Positions 26,055 through 34,841 of a stretch of DNA of 64,000 nt are shown here, one piece after another. Both the position numbers and the translations under genes were made by a program. The DNA lies in the NCBI RefSeq assembly GCF_902859765.1, contig NZ_CADIJV010000031.1, positions 1-64,000 on the forward strand, read 5' to 3'. Numbering within the stretch: position 1 is the stretch's first letter; every line of letters starts with the position of its first letter. The notes under the pieces were generated by a model that was not told the origin of the DNA, did not search any database, and was given only the letters and a program-made list of their open reading frames with translations. The stretch is from Achromobacter pulmonis. GTDB lineage: Bacteria > Pseudomonadota > Gammaproteobacteria > Burkholderiales > Burkholderiaceae_B.

Positions 26055-27323
26055 TTATTCGTAGGTGCGGATGTCGTCGATGACCTTGCCGTCGTTCGGC
26101 AGGGAGCCGGCCTCGGCCCATTCGACGTCGCTGCGCAGCTTGGTCACGTCGCGCACGGATTCGGCGATGCGCGCGGCCAGGTCTTCGCCACGCACCCGCG
26201 ACTCCACCCGCAACACCATCTTGTCCGATCCGGTGGTGCCGCTGATGACCAGCCGCGCCCGCAGGATTTCCGGATGGCGCCGCGCCACGTCGGCCACCTG
26301 CGAGGGATGCACGAACATGCCGCGCACTTTGGTGGTCTGGTCGGCGCGGCCCATCCAGCCCTTGATGCGGGTGTTGGTGCGGCCGCAGGGCGAAATGCCG
26401 GGCATCACCGCCGACAGGTCGCCGGTGCCGAAGCGCACCAGCGGGTAATCGGGGTTGAGCGTGGTGACCACGACTTCCCCCACTTCACCATCGGGCACCG
26501 GCTCGCCGGTGCCGGGGCGCACGATCTCGACGATGATGTCTTCGCCCAGCACCAGGCCCTGGCGCGCCGGCGTTTCGAACGCGATCATGCCCAGGTCGGC
26601 ACTGCCATAGGCCTGGTAGCCCTCGATGCCGCGCGCTGCCAGCCAGTCGCGCAGCGAGGGCGGGAAGGCTTCGCCCGATACCAGGGCGCGGCGCAATGAA
26701 TCCAGCTTCACGCCGAGTTCGTCGGCTTTTTCGAGGATGATCTTCAGGAAGCTGGGGGTGCCGGTGTAGCCGCTGGGCGACAGATCCTGGATCGCGCGGA
26801 CCTGTTGTTCGGTCTGGCCGGTGCCGCCGGGGAACACGGTGCAGCCGACTGCGTGCGCGGCGGTCTCCATCATCGAACCGGCCGGGGTGAAGTGGTACGA
26901 AAAACAGTTGTAGGCCAGTTCGCCGGCGCGGAAGCCGGCGGCGTACAGGGCGCGGGCAAAGCGCCAGTAGTCGGCACGGGCGCTTTCGGGTTCATAGATC
27001 GGGCCGGGCGAGGCGAATACGCGCATGGCTTCGCCCCAGCCGATGGCCGAGAAGCCGCCAAAGGCTTTCTGCGGGCCGGCCGGCTGCGTGGCCTGAGCGC
27101 GGCTGTGCTGTTGTCGTTCCAGCAGTTCGTGCTTGCGCAGCACCGGCAGGCGCGCCAGCGCGGCGCGCGAGGTGACGGTGGCGGGGTCGATACCGCGCAG
27201 TTGCTCGGCAATGGCCGGCGCGCGGGCGATGGCGCGCGCGATGGCGCCGGGCAGGGCCGCCATCAGCTCGCGCTCGCGTTGCTCGGGCGCTCGGGTTTCC
27301 AGGACATCGAAAAACTCGGACAT
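26055..27323 (-). CDS. Phenylacetate-CoA-ligase-like protein lacking the usual nucleotide loop
   Basis: Protein of 422 residues resembling phenylacetate-CoA ligase (PaaK) of the adenylate-forming family. Recognisable are RALVSGEAFPPSLRDWL, YGSADLG, DYPLVRFGTGDLS, GRADQTTKVRGMFVHPSQV and a PaaK-like C-terminal domain. The SSGTTGxP loop that holds ATP in PaaK is missing; the corresponding segment reads FASPGPIYEP. It may use a different activation chemistry or not be a ligase. The start is ATG 27323, after GAGAGGGTG. It is the last gene of a seven-gene operon with an ABC importer and a true acyl-CoA-synthetase-like gene, so it probably helps process the imported compound. Confidence 0.75.
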   Translation of the reverse strand: MSEFFDVLETRAPEQRERELMAALPGAIARAIARAPAIAEQLRGIDPATVTSRAALARLPVLRKHELLERQQHSRAQATQPAGPQKAFGGFSAIGWGEAMRVFASPGPIYEPESARADYWRFARALYAAGFRAGELAYNCFSYHFTPAGSMMETAAHAVGCTVFPGGTGQTEQQVRAIQDLSPSGYTGTPSFLKIILEKADELGVKLDSLRRALVSGEAFPPSLRDWLAARGIEGYQAYGSADLGMIAFETPARQGLVLGEDIIVEIVRPGTGEPVPDGEVGEVVVTTLNPDYPLVRFGTGDLSAVMPGISPCGRTNTRIKGWMGRADQTTKVRGMFVHPSQVADVARRHPEILRARLVISGTTGSDKMVLRVESRVRGEDLAARIAESVRDVTKLRSDVEWAEAGSLPNDGKVIDDIRTYE

Positions 27324-27406
27324 GGGATCGCACCCTCTCGTGTGCCGTACTGCGGTGTCGTTGCCGGCGGCGGCACCGGCCCGCGCCGGCATCGCCGCTC
27401 CAGGGA

Positions 27407-28249
27407 TCAGGCCAGCCAGCGCTTGCGGCGGCGATAGAACTTGTTGTCGCGGAAACTCTTGCGTTCGCCGCTGGAAATGCCCAGGTAGAACTCTTTCACG
27501 TCCTCGTTCTGGGCCAGGTCTTGGGCGGCGCCGTCCATCATCACGCGGCCGTTTTCCAGGATGTAGCCGTAGTCGGCGTAGCGCAGCGCGATGTTGGTGT
27601 TCTGCTCGGCCAGCAGGAAGCTGACGCGCTCGCGCTGGTTCAGGTCGCGCACGATCTCGAAGATTTCCTCGACGATCTGCGGCGCCAGGCCCATGGACGG
27701 TTCATCGAGCAGGATCATGTTGGGGTTGGCCATCAGCGCGCGGCCGATGGCGGTCATCTGTTGTTCGCCGCCCGAGGTGTAGCCGGCCTGGCTGGTGCGG
27801 CGCTGCTTCAGGCGCGGGAAATACTGGTAGACGCGGTCGAGCGCGGCGCTGGTGTCGCCGCGGCTGAGATCGCGGGTATAGGCGCCGGTCAGCAGGTTTT
27901 CCTCGATCGTCAGGTGGGCGAAGCAATGACGGCCCTCCATCACCTGCACCACGCCGCGCTTGACCAGCTCGGCCGGCGACAACTTCTCGATGCGTTGGTC
28001 GCGGTACTGGATGTGGCCTTTGGTGACATCGCCGCGCTCGCCCTTGAGCAGGTTCGAGATGGCGCGCAACGTGGTGGTCTTGCCGGCGCCGTTGGCGCCC
28101 AGCAAGGCCACGATTCTGCCTTCGGGCACTTGCAGGGAGACGCCCTTGAGCACCAGGATGACGTGGTTGTAGATCACCTCGATGCCGTTCACATCGAGCA
28201 GCACCTTGGGGGTGTCGGCGGTAGTAGCGGTAGTCGTTGCTGCGGTCAT
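27407..28249 (-). CDS. LIV-type ABC transporter ATPase (LivF-like)
   Basis: ATP-binding subunit of 280 residues for a branched-chain-amino-acid-type importer. Walker A is GANGAGKTT, the signature TSGGEQQM, Walker B NMILLDEPSMGLAP, all intact. A C-terminal tail of about 22 basic residues (GERKSFRDNKFYRRRKRW) extends past the usual LivF end. ATG 28249 is chosen; the frame is open further upstream but that part runs through the intergenic hairpin. It lies 58 bases after the substrate-binding protein gene and 83 before the ligase-like gene, in the seven-gene operon. Confidence 0.88.
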   Translation of the reverse strand: MTAATTTATTADTPKVLLDVNGIEVIYNHVILVLKGVSLQVPEGRIVALLGANGAGKTTTLRAISNLLKGERGDVTKGHIQYRDQRIEKLSPAELVKRGVVQVMEGRHCFAHLTIEENLLTGAYTRDLSRGDTSAALDRVYQYFPRLKQRRTSQAGYTSGGEQQMTAIGRALMANPNMILLDEPSMGLAPQIVEEIFEIVRDLNQRERVSFLLAEQNTNIALRYADYGYILENGRVMMDGAAQDLAQNEDVKEFYLGISSGERKSFRDNKFYRRRKRWLA

Positions 28250-28269
28250 GGCGGTTCCTGCGGCATGGT

Positions 28270-28299
28270 GGCGGCCGACGCCCTGGGGCGCCGGCCGCC
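28270..28299 (-). terminator. Intercistronic hairpin after the substrate-binding protein gene
   Basis: Inverted repeat GGCGGCCG (28270-28277) and CGGCCGCC (28292-28299), with an inner stem CGCCC/GGGCG, just after the substrate-binding protein stop. There is no T tract. Such hairpins after periplasmic-binding-protein genes usually stabilise the upstream message or attenuate read-through, which raises the binding protein above the other subunits. Confidence 0.55.
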
Positions 28300-28307
28300 G
28301 GTTCACA

Positions 28308-29642
28308 TCAGTTCTCGCAAGTGCGGGGCGTGATGTTCTTTTCCTTGGCGTACTTCGCCGCGGCTTCCTTCACCATCGGGTCGAGCAGGGTCTTGTCGGC
28401 CTGGTACCAGTCCGAAACGACCTTGAACTTGGCGCCGTCCCACTGCACGATGCGGGCCCAGTCGTCACCCTTGTGGTTGCTGCATGAGGTCTTTACCGGA
28501 CGCATGATGTGGCCGAAGCCAAGCTGGTCCAGGCGTTCCTGGGTGATGTTCAGGTTCTCGAAGCCCCAGCGCACCTGCTCCGGCGTCATGGCCTTGCCCT
28601 TGCCATACTTTTCCTGCGCGGTGCGGATCGCTTCGACCTGCAGCATCGAGATCATCATGCCGCGGGTATGGGCAATGGTGCCGAGCGTGGTCTTGCCGGT
28701 CTTGTCCGCGCCCTGGCCCTTGTCGTAGACGTACTTCTTCAGATCGTCGTAGACCTTGTCGTGCTCGGCGCCGCTGTTGTGGATGGTGATGGCGTTGTAG
28801 CCCTTGGCGACATCGCCCAGGTCCTTCACATCGCCTTCCGAGCCGGCCCACCAGATGGCGTACATCTTGTCGCGCGGATAGCCGCTGGCCTGCGCTTCGC
28901 GGATGGCGGTGGGCGTCATGATGCCCGCGCTCCACAGCAGCACGTAGGCCGGACGGGCCTGGCGGATCTGCAGCCAGGTGGACTTCTGCTCCACGCCCGG
29001 CGCGGTCACCGGATACAGCAGCAGTTCGAAGCCTTCCTTGGCGGCGCGCTTTTGCAGCAGCGGGATCGGTTCCTTGCCGTAGGGCGAGTCGTGATAGACC
29101 AGGGCGATCTTCTTGCCCTTGAGCTTGGCCATGCCGCCTTCTTTTTTGGCGATGTCCTGGATCATCACGTCGGCCGCGGTCCAGTAGGTGCCCAGCAGCG
29201 GGAAGTTCCATTCGAACACGCTGCCATCGACCGATTGCGACAGGCCGTAGCCCATCGTCTCGACCGGCACCTTGTCGACGATGGCCTTGTCGCTGACCGC
29301 GAAGGTGATGCCGGTGGACTGGGTGTCGAAGCCGGAGGCGCCGGTACCCTTGCCCTTCAGGCGCTCGTAGCACTCCACGCCGCGGTCGGTGGCGTAGGCG
29401 GTTTCGCACTCCTCGTAGGTGATCTTGACGCCGTTGACGCCGCCATCGCGTTCGTTGACCAGCTTCAGGTAATCCAGCTTGCCGTCGGCCCAGGGAATGC
29501 CCAGCGGCGCGAAGGAGCCGGTGCGGTACACCAGCAACGGAACGAACTGCTCTTCCGCCGCCATTGCCGGCGTGGCCACGGCGCCCACGGCGCCGGCTGC
29601 GGCCACCAAGGCTGCCGCCAACTTCAGGTTAAGACGCTTCAT
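28308..29642 (-). CDS. Periplasmic substrate-binding protein of the ABC-plus-ligase operon
   Basis: Periplasmic binding protein of 444 residues (Peripla_BP_6, leucine-binding-protein fold). The second of two in-frame ATGs, 29642, is preferred because AGGAGG stands eight bases before it; the first is only two bases from the site. The signal peptide ends at PAMA near residue 28. Cys residues in YEECETAYATDRGVECYERL and TSCSNHKG, plus the terminal RTCEN, could form disulfides. It is longer than LivK (about 370 residues). The ligand is not branched-chain amino acids by context: two acyl-CoA-ligase-like genes are in the operon, so a carboxylic acid, perhaps aromatic, is more likely. Confidence 0.85.
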   Translation of the reverse strand: MKRLNLKLAAALVAAAGAVGAVATPAMAAEEQFVPLLVYRTGSFAPLGIPWADGKLDYLKLVNERDGGVNGVKITYEECETAYATDRGVECYERLKGKGTGASGFDTQSTGITFAVSDKAIVDKVPVETMGYGLSQSVDGSVFEWNFPLLGTYWTAADVMIQDIAKKEGGMAKLKGKKIALVYHDSPYGKEPIPLLQKRAAKEGFELLLYPVTAPGVEQKSTWLQIRQARPAYVLLWSAGIMTPTAIREAQASGYPRDKMYAIWWAGSEGDVKDLGDVAKGYNAITIHNSGAEHDKVYDDLKKYVYDKGQGADKTGKTTLGTIAHTRGMMISMLQVEAIRTAQEKYGKGKAMTPEQVRWGFENLNITQERLDQLGFGHIMRPVKTSCSNHKGDDWARIVQWDGAKFKVVSDWYQADKTLLDPMVKEAAAKYAKEKNITPRTCEN

Positions 29643-29825
29643 CTCCATTTACCTCCTGCGTGGTGTTTGGGTCATAAACCCTCGGACACCGGGGTTGGCC
29701 CGGTCTGGAGCCGGGTATTCAGGATGTCGGTCGTGGCGCGCATACCGCTACTACCGACGATGATCACAACGGGAGCCACACCATTCGGGCCGCGGCGGAT
29801 CCGGCTTTGCCGGTCCCCGGCGGCG

Positions 29826-29856
29826 CCCCCTTGAGGGGGAAGCGCCGCAGGCGCTT
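29826..29856. repeat. REP-like double hairpin
   Basis: Two adjacent small hairpins in the intergenic stretch between the permease and binding-protein genes: CCCCC-ttga-GGGGG (29826-29839), then AAGCGC-cgcag-GCGCTT (29840-29856). From memory, elements of this design are dispersed in Bordetella and Achromobacter genomes. The insert inside gatA in this window has the same two-hairpin architecture. Confidence 0.55.
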
Positions 29857-29872
29857 CGGGCGTGTGCCCTCC

Positions 29873-30937
29873 TTAATGGGGGAACGGCCAGATGCGGAGT
29901 TTCTCCTTGCCGATGCTCCACAAACGTGCCAGTCCGTGCGGTTCGGCGATCAGGAAGAACACGATCAGCGCGCCGAACACCATGTGCTCGACGTGCGCGG
30001 CGATGTCCACCGACAGCGACAGGCCCAGCATGTGCGGCACATTGGTCAGCGCTACCGGCACCAGCACGATGAAGGCCGCGCCGAAGAAGCTGCCGATGAT
30101 CGAGCCCAGGCCGCCGATGATGACCATGAACAGCAGTTGGAACGAGCGGGTCAGGTCGAAGGCCAGCGGTTCCCACGAGCCCAGATGGATGTAGCCCCAC
30201 AGCGCGCCGGCCACGCCGACGATGAAGGAACTGACCGCGAAGGCGGTGAGCTTGGCGTACATCGGGCGGATGCCGATGACCGACGCGGCCACGTCCATGT
30301 CGCGGATCGCCATCCATTGGCGGCCGATGGCGCCGCGCACCAGGTTCTTGGCCAGCAGGCTGAAGAGCACGACCAGGATCAGCACGAACAGGTATTTCTC
30401 GAGAGCGCTCTGCACCGGCAGGCCGAAGGCGGTCAGCGGCGGCACCGAGACGTTGCCCGACGACGAGTAGTTGGTGAAGAACGGGATGCGCAGGAATGCC
30501 CAGTCGACGAAGAACTGTGCCGCCAGCGTCGCCACGGCCAGGTACAGGCCGCGGATGCGCAGGCTGGGGATGCCGAATATCACGCCGACGATGGTGGCGA
30601 AGCAGCCGCCCAGCAGGATCTGGACGATCAGCGGCATGCCCGGAAAGCGCACGCCGAAGTTCCAGGCGGCATACGCGCCCACCGCCATGAAGGCGCCCGT
30701 GCCCAGCGAGATCTGGCCGCAATAGCCCACCAGGATGTTCAGGCCGACGGCGGCCAGCGACAGGATCAGGAAGGGGATCAGGATGGCGCGCAGCAGATAG
30801 TCGCTGGACAGCGCCGGGATGGCGATGAACGCCACCGCCAGCAGCAGCCAGATGAAGACGCGGTCCTGGCGGATCGGAAAGATCTGCTGGTCAGCGCGAT
30901 AGCTGGTCTTGAATTGGCCGTTTTCGCGATAGAACAT
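29873..30937 (-). CDS. LIV-type ABC permease (LivM-like)
   Basis: Inner-membrane permease of 354 residues with about nine membrane helices. LivM signatures include GYCGQISLGTGAFMAVGAYAAW, IPSLRIRGLYLAVATLA and GGLGSIIGSFFGAAFI. It pairs with the LivH-like permease encoded 20 bases upstream to form the channel of the importer. A cytoplasmic N-terminal extension of about 28 residues before the first helix is longer than in E. coli LivM. The gap to the next gene (230 bases) contains a REP-like repeat and may weaken or re-initiate expression. Confidence 0.88.
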   Translation of the reverse strand: MFYRENGQFKTSYRADQQIFPIRQDRVFIWLLLAVAFIAIPALSSDYLLRAILIPFLILSLAAVGLNILVGYCGQISLGTGAFMAVGAYAAWNFGVRFPGMPLIVQILLGGCFATIVGVIFGIPSLRIRGLYLAVATLAAQFFVDWAFLRIPFFTNYSSSGNVSVPPLTAFGLPVQSALEKYLFVLILVVLFSLLAKNLVRGAIGRQWMAIRDMDVAASVIGIRPMYAKLTAFAVSSFIVGVAGALWGYIHLGSWEPLAFDLTRSFQLLFMVIIGGLGSIIGSFFGAAFIVLVPVALTNVPHMLGLSLSVDIAAHVEHMVFGALIVFFLIAEPHGLARLWSIGKEKLRIWPFPH

Positions 30938-30957
30938 GTTTTTATCCTAGAAGGCGC

Positions 30958-31890
30958 TCAGACGCGGTCGATGATCTTCTCGCCGAACAGTCCTTGCGGA
31001 CGGAACAGCAGGAACACCAGCGCCAGCACGTAGGCGAACCAGATCTCGATACCGCCGCCGACCAGCGACCCCAGATAGACTTCGGACAGCTTTTCGCCCA
31101 CGCCGATGATCAGGCCGCCCAGGATGGCGCCCGGCACCGAGGTCAGCCCGCCCAGGATCACCACCGGCAGCGCCCGCAGCGCCGCGGTCGAGAGCGTGAA
31201 TTGCACGCCGAACTTGGAGCCCCAGATGATGCCGGCCACCAGCGCCACCAAGCCGGCAACGCTCCAGACGATGACCCAGATGCGGTTCAGCGGAATGCCG
31301 ATGGACTGCGCCGCCTGATGGTCGTCCGCCACGGCGCGCAGGGCGCGGCCGGTGGAGGTGAACTGGAAGAACAGTGCCAGCGCCGCCACCAGCAGCGCGG
31401 CGATGACGGCGGCGGTCAGGTCTTCGAGATTGATCAGCAGGCCGCCCTCGAACATCGTGTCCAGGATCAGCAGCGGATCTTTCGGCATGCCGACGTTGAT
31501 GGAATAGACCGAGCTGCCGAAGGCGATCTGGCCCAGGCCGTCCAGGAAGTAGCTGATGCCGAGCGTGGCCATGAGCAGCGTGGTGGCCTCCTGGTTGACC
31601 AGGTGGCGCAGCACGAAACGCTCGATCGCCACGGCCAGCAGGAACATCACGATGGCGCTGACGATGAACGCCAGCACATTGGCCAGGATCATGTTCTCGA
31701 AGCCGAACCAGCGTGGAAGCCACTCCGAGAAGCGCGCCATGGACAACGCGGCCACCAGCACCATCGCGCCCTGGGCGAAATTGAATACGCCCGAGGCCTT
31801 GAAGATCAGCACGAAGCCCAGGCCGATCAACGCGTACAGCATGCCGCTCATCAGGCCGCCGAACAAGGTTTCCAGAAAAAATCCCATCAT
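30958..31890 (-). CDS. LIV-type ABC permease (LivH-like)
   Basis: Inner-membrane permease of 310 residues, about eight helices, of the LivH family: LIGLGFVLIFKASGVFNFAQGAM near the N-terminus and GGLTSVPGAILGGLIIGVGEKL near the C-terminus. Two consecutive ATG codons (31890 and 31887) follow AAGGGG; both have acceptable spacing. It starts 7 bases after the LivG-like gene and ends 20 before the LivM-like gene, so it is tightly embedded in the operon. Confidence 0.88.
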   Translation of the reverse strand: MMGFFLETLFGGLMSGMLYALIGLGFVLIFKASGVFNFAQGAMVLVAALSMARFSEWLPRWFGFENMILANVLAFIVSAIVMFLLAVAIERFVLRHLVNQEATTLLMATLGISYFLDGLGQIAFGSSVYSINVGMPKDPLLILDTMFEGGLLINLEDLTAAVIAALLVAALALFFQFTSTGRALRAVADDHQAAQSIGIPLNRIWVIVWSVAGLVALVAGIIWGSKFGVQFTLSTAALRALPVVILGGLTSVPGAILGGLIIGVGEKLSEVYLGSLVGGGIEIWFAYVLALVFLLFRPQGLFGEKIIDRV

Positions 31891-31897
31891 TCGCCCC

Positions 31898-32788
31898 TTA
31901 TGTCCGTGCAGCCATTGATTTATCTCCCTGCCCCTCATGGGGAGGGCTGGGGGCGGGGGGCGTCGCCTGCGCTTCGGCGCCCTGGGCGGGAGCGCTGTCC
32001 ACGCCCAGGTACGCGCGGATGACGTCTTCGTTGGCGCGGACTTCTTCCGGCTTGCCGTCGCCGATCTTCTTGCCGTAGTCCAGCACCACGACGCGATCGG
32101 AGATGTCCATGACCACGCCCATGTCGTGCTCGATCAGCACGATGGTGGTGCCGAACTCGTCGTTCACGTCGAGGATGAAGCGGCTCATGTCCTGCTTTTC
32201 CTCGATGTTCATGCCGGCCATGGGTTCGTCCAGCAGCAGCAGGCGCGGTTCCATGGCCAGCGCGCGGCCCAGGTCGACGCGCTTTTGCAGGCCATAGGGC
32301 AGGCGCCCGACGGGCGTCTTGCGGTAGGCCTGGATTTCGAGAAAGTCGATGATGTTCTCGACGAACTGGCGGTGCTCGATCTCTTCGCGTTCGGCGGCGC
32401 CCAGGCGGAAAGCCTGCGCCAGCAGCCCGCACTTCATGCGCAGGTTGCGGCCGGTCATGATGTTGTCGAGCACGCTCATGCCCTTGAACAGCGCCAGGTT
32501 CTGGAAGGTGCGGGCGATGCCCATTTCAGCGGCGCGGCGCGGGTTCATGCGCGAGAAGCGCTTGCCGAGGAACTCGATGCCGCCCTGTTGCGGGGTGTAG
32601 ACGCCGTTGATGACGTTCAGCATCGAGCTCTTGCCGGCGCCGTTGGGGCCGATGATGGCGCGGATCTCGTGTTCGCGCACATTGAAGGAAATGTCCGTCA
32701 GCGCCTTGACGCCGCCGAAGGACAGCGAGATGTTCTGCATGTCCAGCATCACGTCGCCGATGCGCTGGTCGCGGTCGTTGTTGCTCAT
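31898..32788 (-). CDS. LIV-type ABC ATPase (LivG-like) with repeat-encoded tail
   Basis: ATP-binding subunit of 296 residues. Walker A is GPNGAGKSS, followed by the LivG-typical GIARTFQNLALFKGMSV, and Walker B LLLLDEPMAGMN; the signature position reads LPYGLQKRVDLGRAL as in other LivG proteins. LivG normally ends soon after RAYLGV. Here about 30 more residues follow, rich in Ala, Pro and Gly (APSPPHEGQG), encoded by a G/C-rich dyad (31926-31946) that looks like a dispersed repeat read through in frame. The tail is probably without function. It follows the acyl-CoA synthetase gene by 5 bases. Confidence 0.87.
   Translation of the reverse strand: MSNNDRDQRIGDVMLDMQNISLSFGGVKALTDISFNVREHEIRAIIGPNGAGKSSMLNVINGVYTPQQGGIEFLGKRFSRMNPRRAAEMGIARTFQNLALFKGMSVLDNIMTGRNLRMKCGLLAQAFRLGAAEREEIEHRQFVENIIDFLEIQAYRKTPVGRLPYGLQKRVDLGRALAMEPRLLLLDEPMAGMNIEEKQDMSRFILDVNDEFGTTIVLIEHDMGVVMDISDRVVVLDYGKKIGDGKPEEVRANEDVIRAYLGVDSAPAQGAEAQATPPAPSPPHEGQGDKSMAART
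31926..31946. repeat. Repeat-like dyad coding the LivG tail
   Basis: Near-perfect dyad CCCT-g-CCCC-tcat-GGGG-AGGG, inside the 3' end of the LivG-like gene and followed by a run of G-rich sequence. It resembles short G/C-rich palindromic elements that are normally intergenic; here it is translated as the end of the protein. Confidence 0.5.
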
Positions 32789-32793
32789 GGTCT

Positions 32794-34770
32794 CTACGCG
32801 GCTCGGGCTGTGATGGCGGGGAACGTCTTGACCGGGCGGATCTTCAGGTCGGCGGCGATCTTGCCGCTGCGGCCGTCCTCGAATTTCACTTCGGTTTCGA
32901 TGTACTGGGAGGGCTTGTTCTGGAAGAGGGCGTCGATCAGCACGCCGTACTTCTGCGCAATGAATGCGCGGCGCACCTTGCGGGTGCGGGTCAGTTCGTC
33001 ATCGTCCGGGTCCAGTTCCTTGTGCAGGATCAGGAAGCGGCTGATCTGCGATGCCGACAGTTTCGGGTCGGTGGCCAGATCGGCGTTGACCTGTTCGACG
33101 CATTCGGCGATGAGCTGGTAGACCTCGTCCTTGCCCGCCAGGTCGGTGTAACCGGCATAGGCCAGACCGCGGCGCTCGGCCCAGTTGCCCACCGCTTCCA
33201 GGTCGATGTTGATGAAGGCGCAGACGTCGTCGCGGCCGGCGCCGAAGGCCACGGCCTCTTTGATGTGCGGGAAGAACTTGAGCTTGTTCTCGAGGTATTT
33301 GGGCGCGAACAGGCTGCCGTCGGCCAGCTTGCCGACGTCCTTGGCGCGGTCGATGATCTTGAGCTGGCCGTCGGTGTCCAGGTAGCCCGCATCGCCTGTG
33401 TGGAACCAGCCATCGGCGCTGCGCGCCTCCTGCGTGGCGTCCGGGTTGCGGTAGTACTCCTTGAACAGGCCGGGACTCTTGACCAGGATTTCGCCGTTGT
33501 CGGCCACGCGGATCTCGACGCCGGCCACGGGCGGCCCGACGGTGTCGTCGCGCACCTGGCCGTCCGGCTGCACGCAGACGAACACCGAGGTCTCGGTGGA
33601 GCCATAGAGTTGCTTGAGATTGATGCCGATGGAGCGGTAGAACACGAACAGGTCGGGGCCGATGGCCTCGCCCGCGGTATAGGCCACGCGCACGCGGCTC
33701 ATGCCGAGCGCGTTGCGCAGCGGGCCATAGATCAGCACATTGCCCAGCGCGTAGCGCAGGCGGTCCCAGGGGTTGACCGATTCGCCATCCAGGATGCGGG
33801 TGCCGACGCGGCGCGCCAGCTTCATGCAGGCATGGAACAGCTTGCGCTTGAGATAGCCGGCATCTTCCATGCGGATCATCACATGGGTCAGCAGGCCTTC
33901 CAGCACGCGCGGCGGCGCGAAATAGTAGGTGGGCCCGATGTCGCGCATGTCGATCGAGACCGTGTCGGGCGATTCCGGATGGTTCACGGTGAAGCCGGTG
34001 ACCAGCAATTGCGTGTACGAGAACATGTTCTGCCCGATCCAGGCCGGCGGCAGGTAGGCCAGCACGTCCTCGCGGTCGGTCAGCTTTTCCATTTCGGACA
34101 CCGCGCGGGCGCGATCGATCAGCGCATGGTGCGTCAGCACCACGCCTTTGGGCTTGCCGGTGGTGCCCGAGGTATAGAACATCGCCGCCGCGTCATGCGG
34201 CTGCACCGCGGCGACGGCGCGGGCGAAGAAATCGGGATGTTGCGCGGCGTATTCGCGGCCGATCTCCTCGAGCCGGTCATACGACAGCAGCATCGCATCG
34301 GTATAGTGGCGCAGGCCGCGCGGGTCGTCGTAGACCACGTGCTTGAGCGCGGGGCATTGGTCGCGCACTTCCAGCATCTTGTCGACCTGTTCCTGGTCCT
34401 CGACCACCGCGACGCTGACTTCGGCGTCCTGCAGCACGTAGACCATTTCCTGGGCCACGGCGTCCTGGTAGAGCGGAACGGGGATCGCGCCGAGCGATTG
34501 CGCGGCCATCATGGCCATGTACAGGCGCGGGCGGTTCTCGCCGATCACGGCCACATGCATGCCCGGCAGGATGCCCAGCGACGCGAGCCCGTGGGCGACC
34601 TGGCGCACGTGCTCGGCCACTTCCGACCAGGTAAGGGTTTGCCAGATGCCCAGGTCTTTCTCGCGTATCGCGGGCCGCGACCCGCGTACGTCGGCATGCG
34701 CGAACAGCAGCGCTGGAAAGGTGTCCAGCGCCGCCGGCATCTGTGCGGATGCGGGCGATGAATGTGCCAC
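32794..34770 (-). CDS. Long-chain acyl-CoA synthetase-like AMP-dependent ligase
   Basis: Adenylate-forming enzyme of 658 residues that should activate a carboxylic acid with ATP and CoA. The ATP loop YTSGTTGKPKGV is at 199-210, YGSTETS and WFHTGDAGYLDTDGQLKIIDRAKD follow, and the overall form resembles FadD15-like long-chain ligases. The start is GTG 34770, with GGAGGA six bases upstream and family-like sequence from there; no ATG is nearby. It is the first gene of the seven-gene ABC operon and is divergent from a Crp/Fnr-type regulator 169 bases away. The true substrate is unknown; coupling of uptake to CoA activation is the likely theme. Confidence 0.87.
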   Translation of the reverse strand: MAHSSPASAQMPAALDTFPALLFAHADVRGSRPAIREKDLGIWQTLTWSEVAEHVRQVAHGLASLGILPGMHVAVIGENRPRLYMAMMAAQSLGAIPVPLYQDAVAQEMVYVLQDAEVSVAVVEDQEQVDKMLEVRDQCPALKHVVYDDPRGLRHYTDAMLLSYDRLEEIGREYAAQHPDFFARAVAAVQPHDAAAMFYTSGTTGKPKGVVLTHHALIDRARAVSEMEKLTDREDVLAYLPPAWIGQNMFSYTQLLVTGFTVNHPESPDTVSIDMRDIGPTYYFAPPRVLEGLLTHVMIRMEDAGYLKRKLFHACMKLARRVGTRILDGESVNPWDRLRYALGNVLIYGPLRNALGMSRVRVAYTAGEAIGPDLFVFYRSIGINLKQLYGSTETSVFVCVQPDGQVRDDTVGPPVAGVEIRVADNGEILVKSPGLFKEYYRNPDATQEARSADGWFHTGDAGYLDTDGQLKIIDRAKDVGKLADGSLFAPKYLENKLKFFPHIKEAVAFGAGRDDVCAFINIDLEAVGNWAERRGLAYAGYTDLAGKDEVYQLIAECVEQVNADLATDPKLSASQISRFLILHKELDPDDDELTRTRKVRRAFIAQKYGVLIDALFQNKPSQYIETEVKFEDGRSGKIAADLKIRPVKTFPAITARAA

Positions 34771-34841
34771 GTTGTCTCCTCCGGTTTGGGCGCATCGGAC
34801 CCGGGGCCGCGAGATGCGGCGCGCGGGCGATCGCGCTTGAC

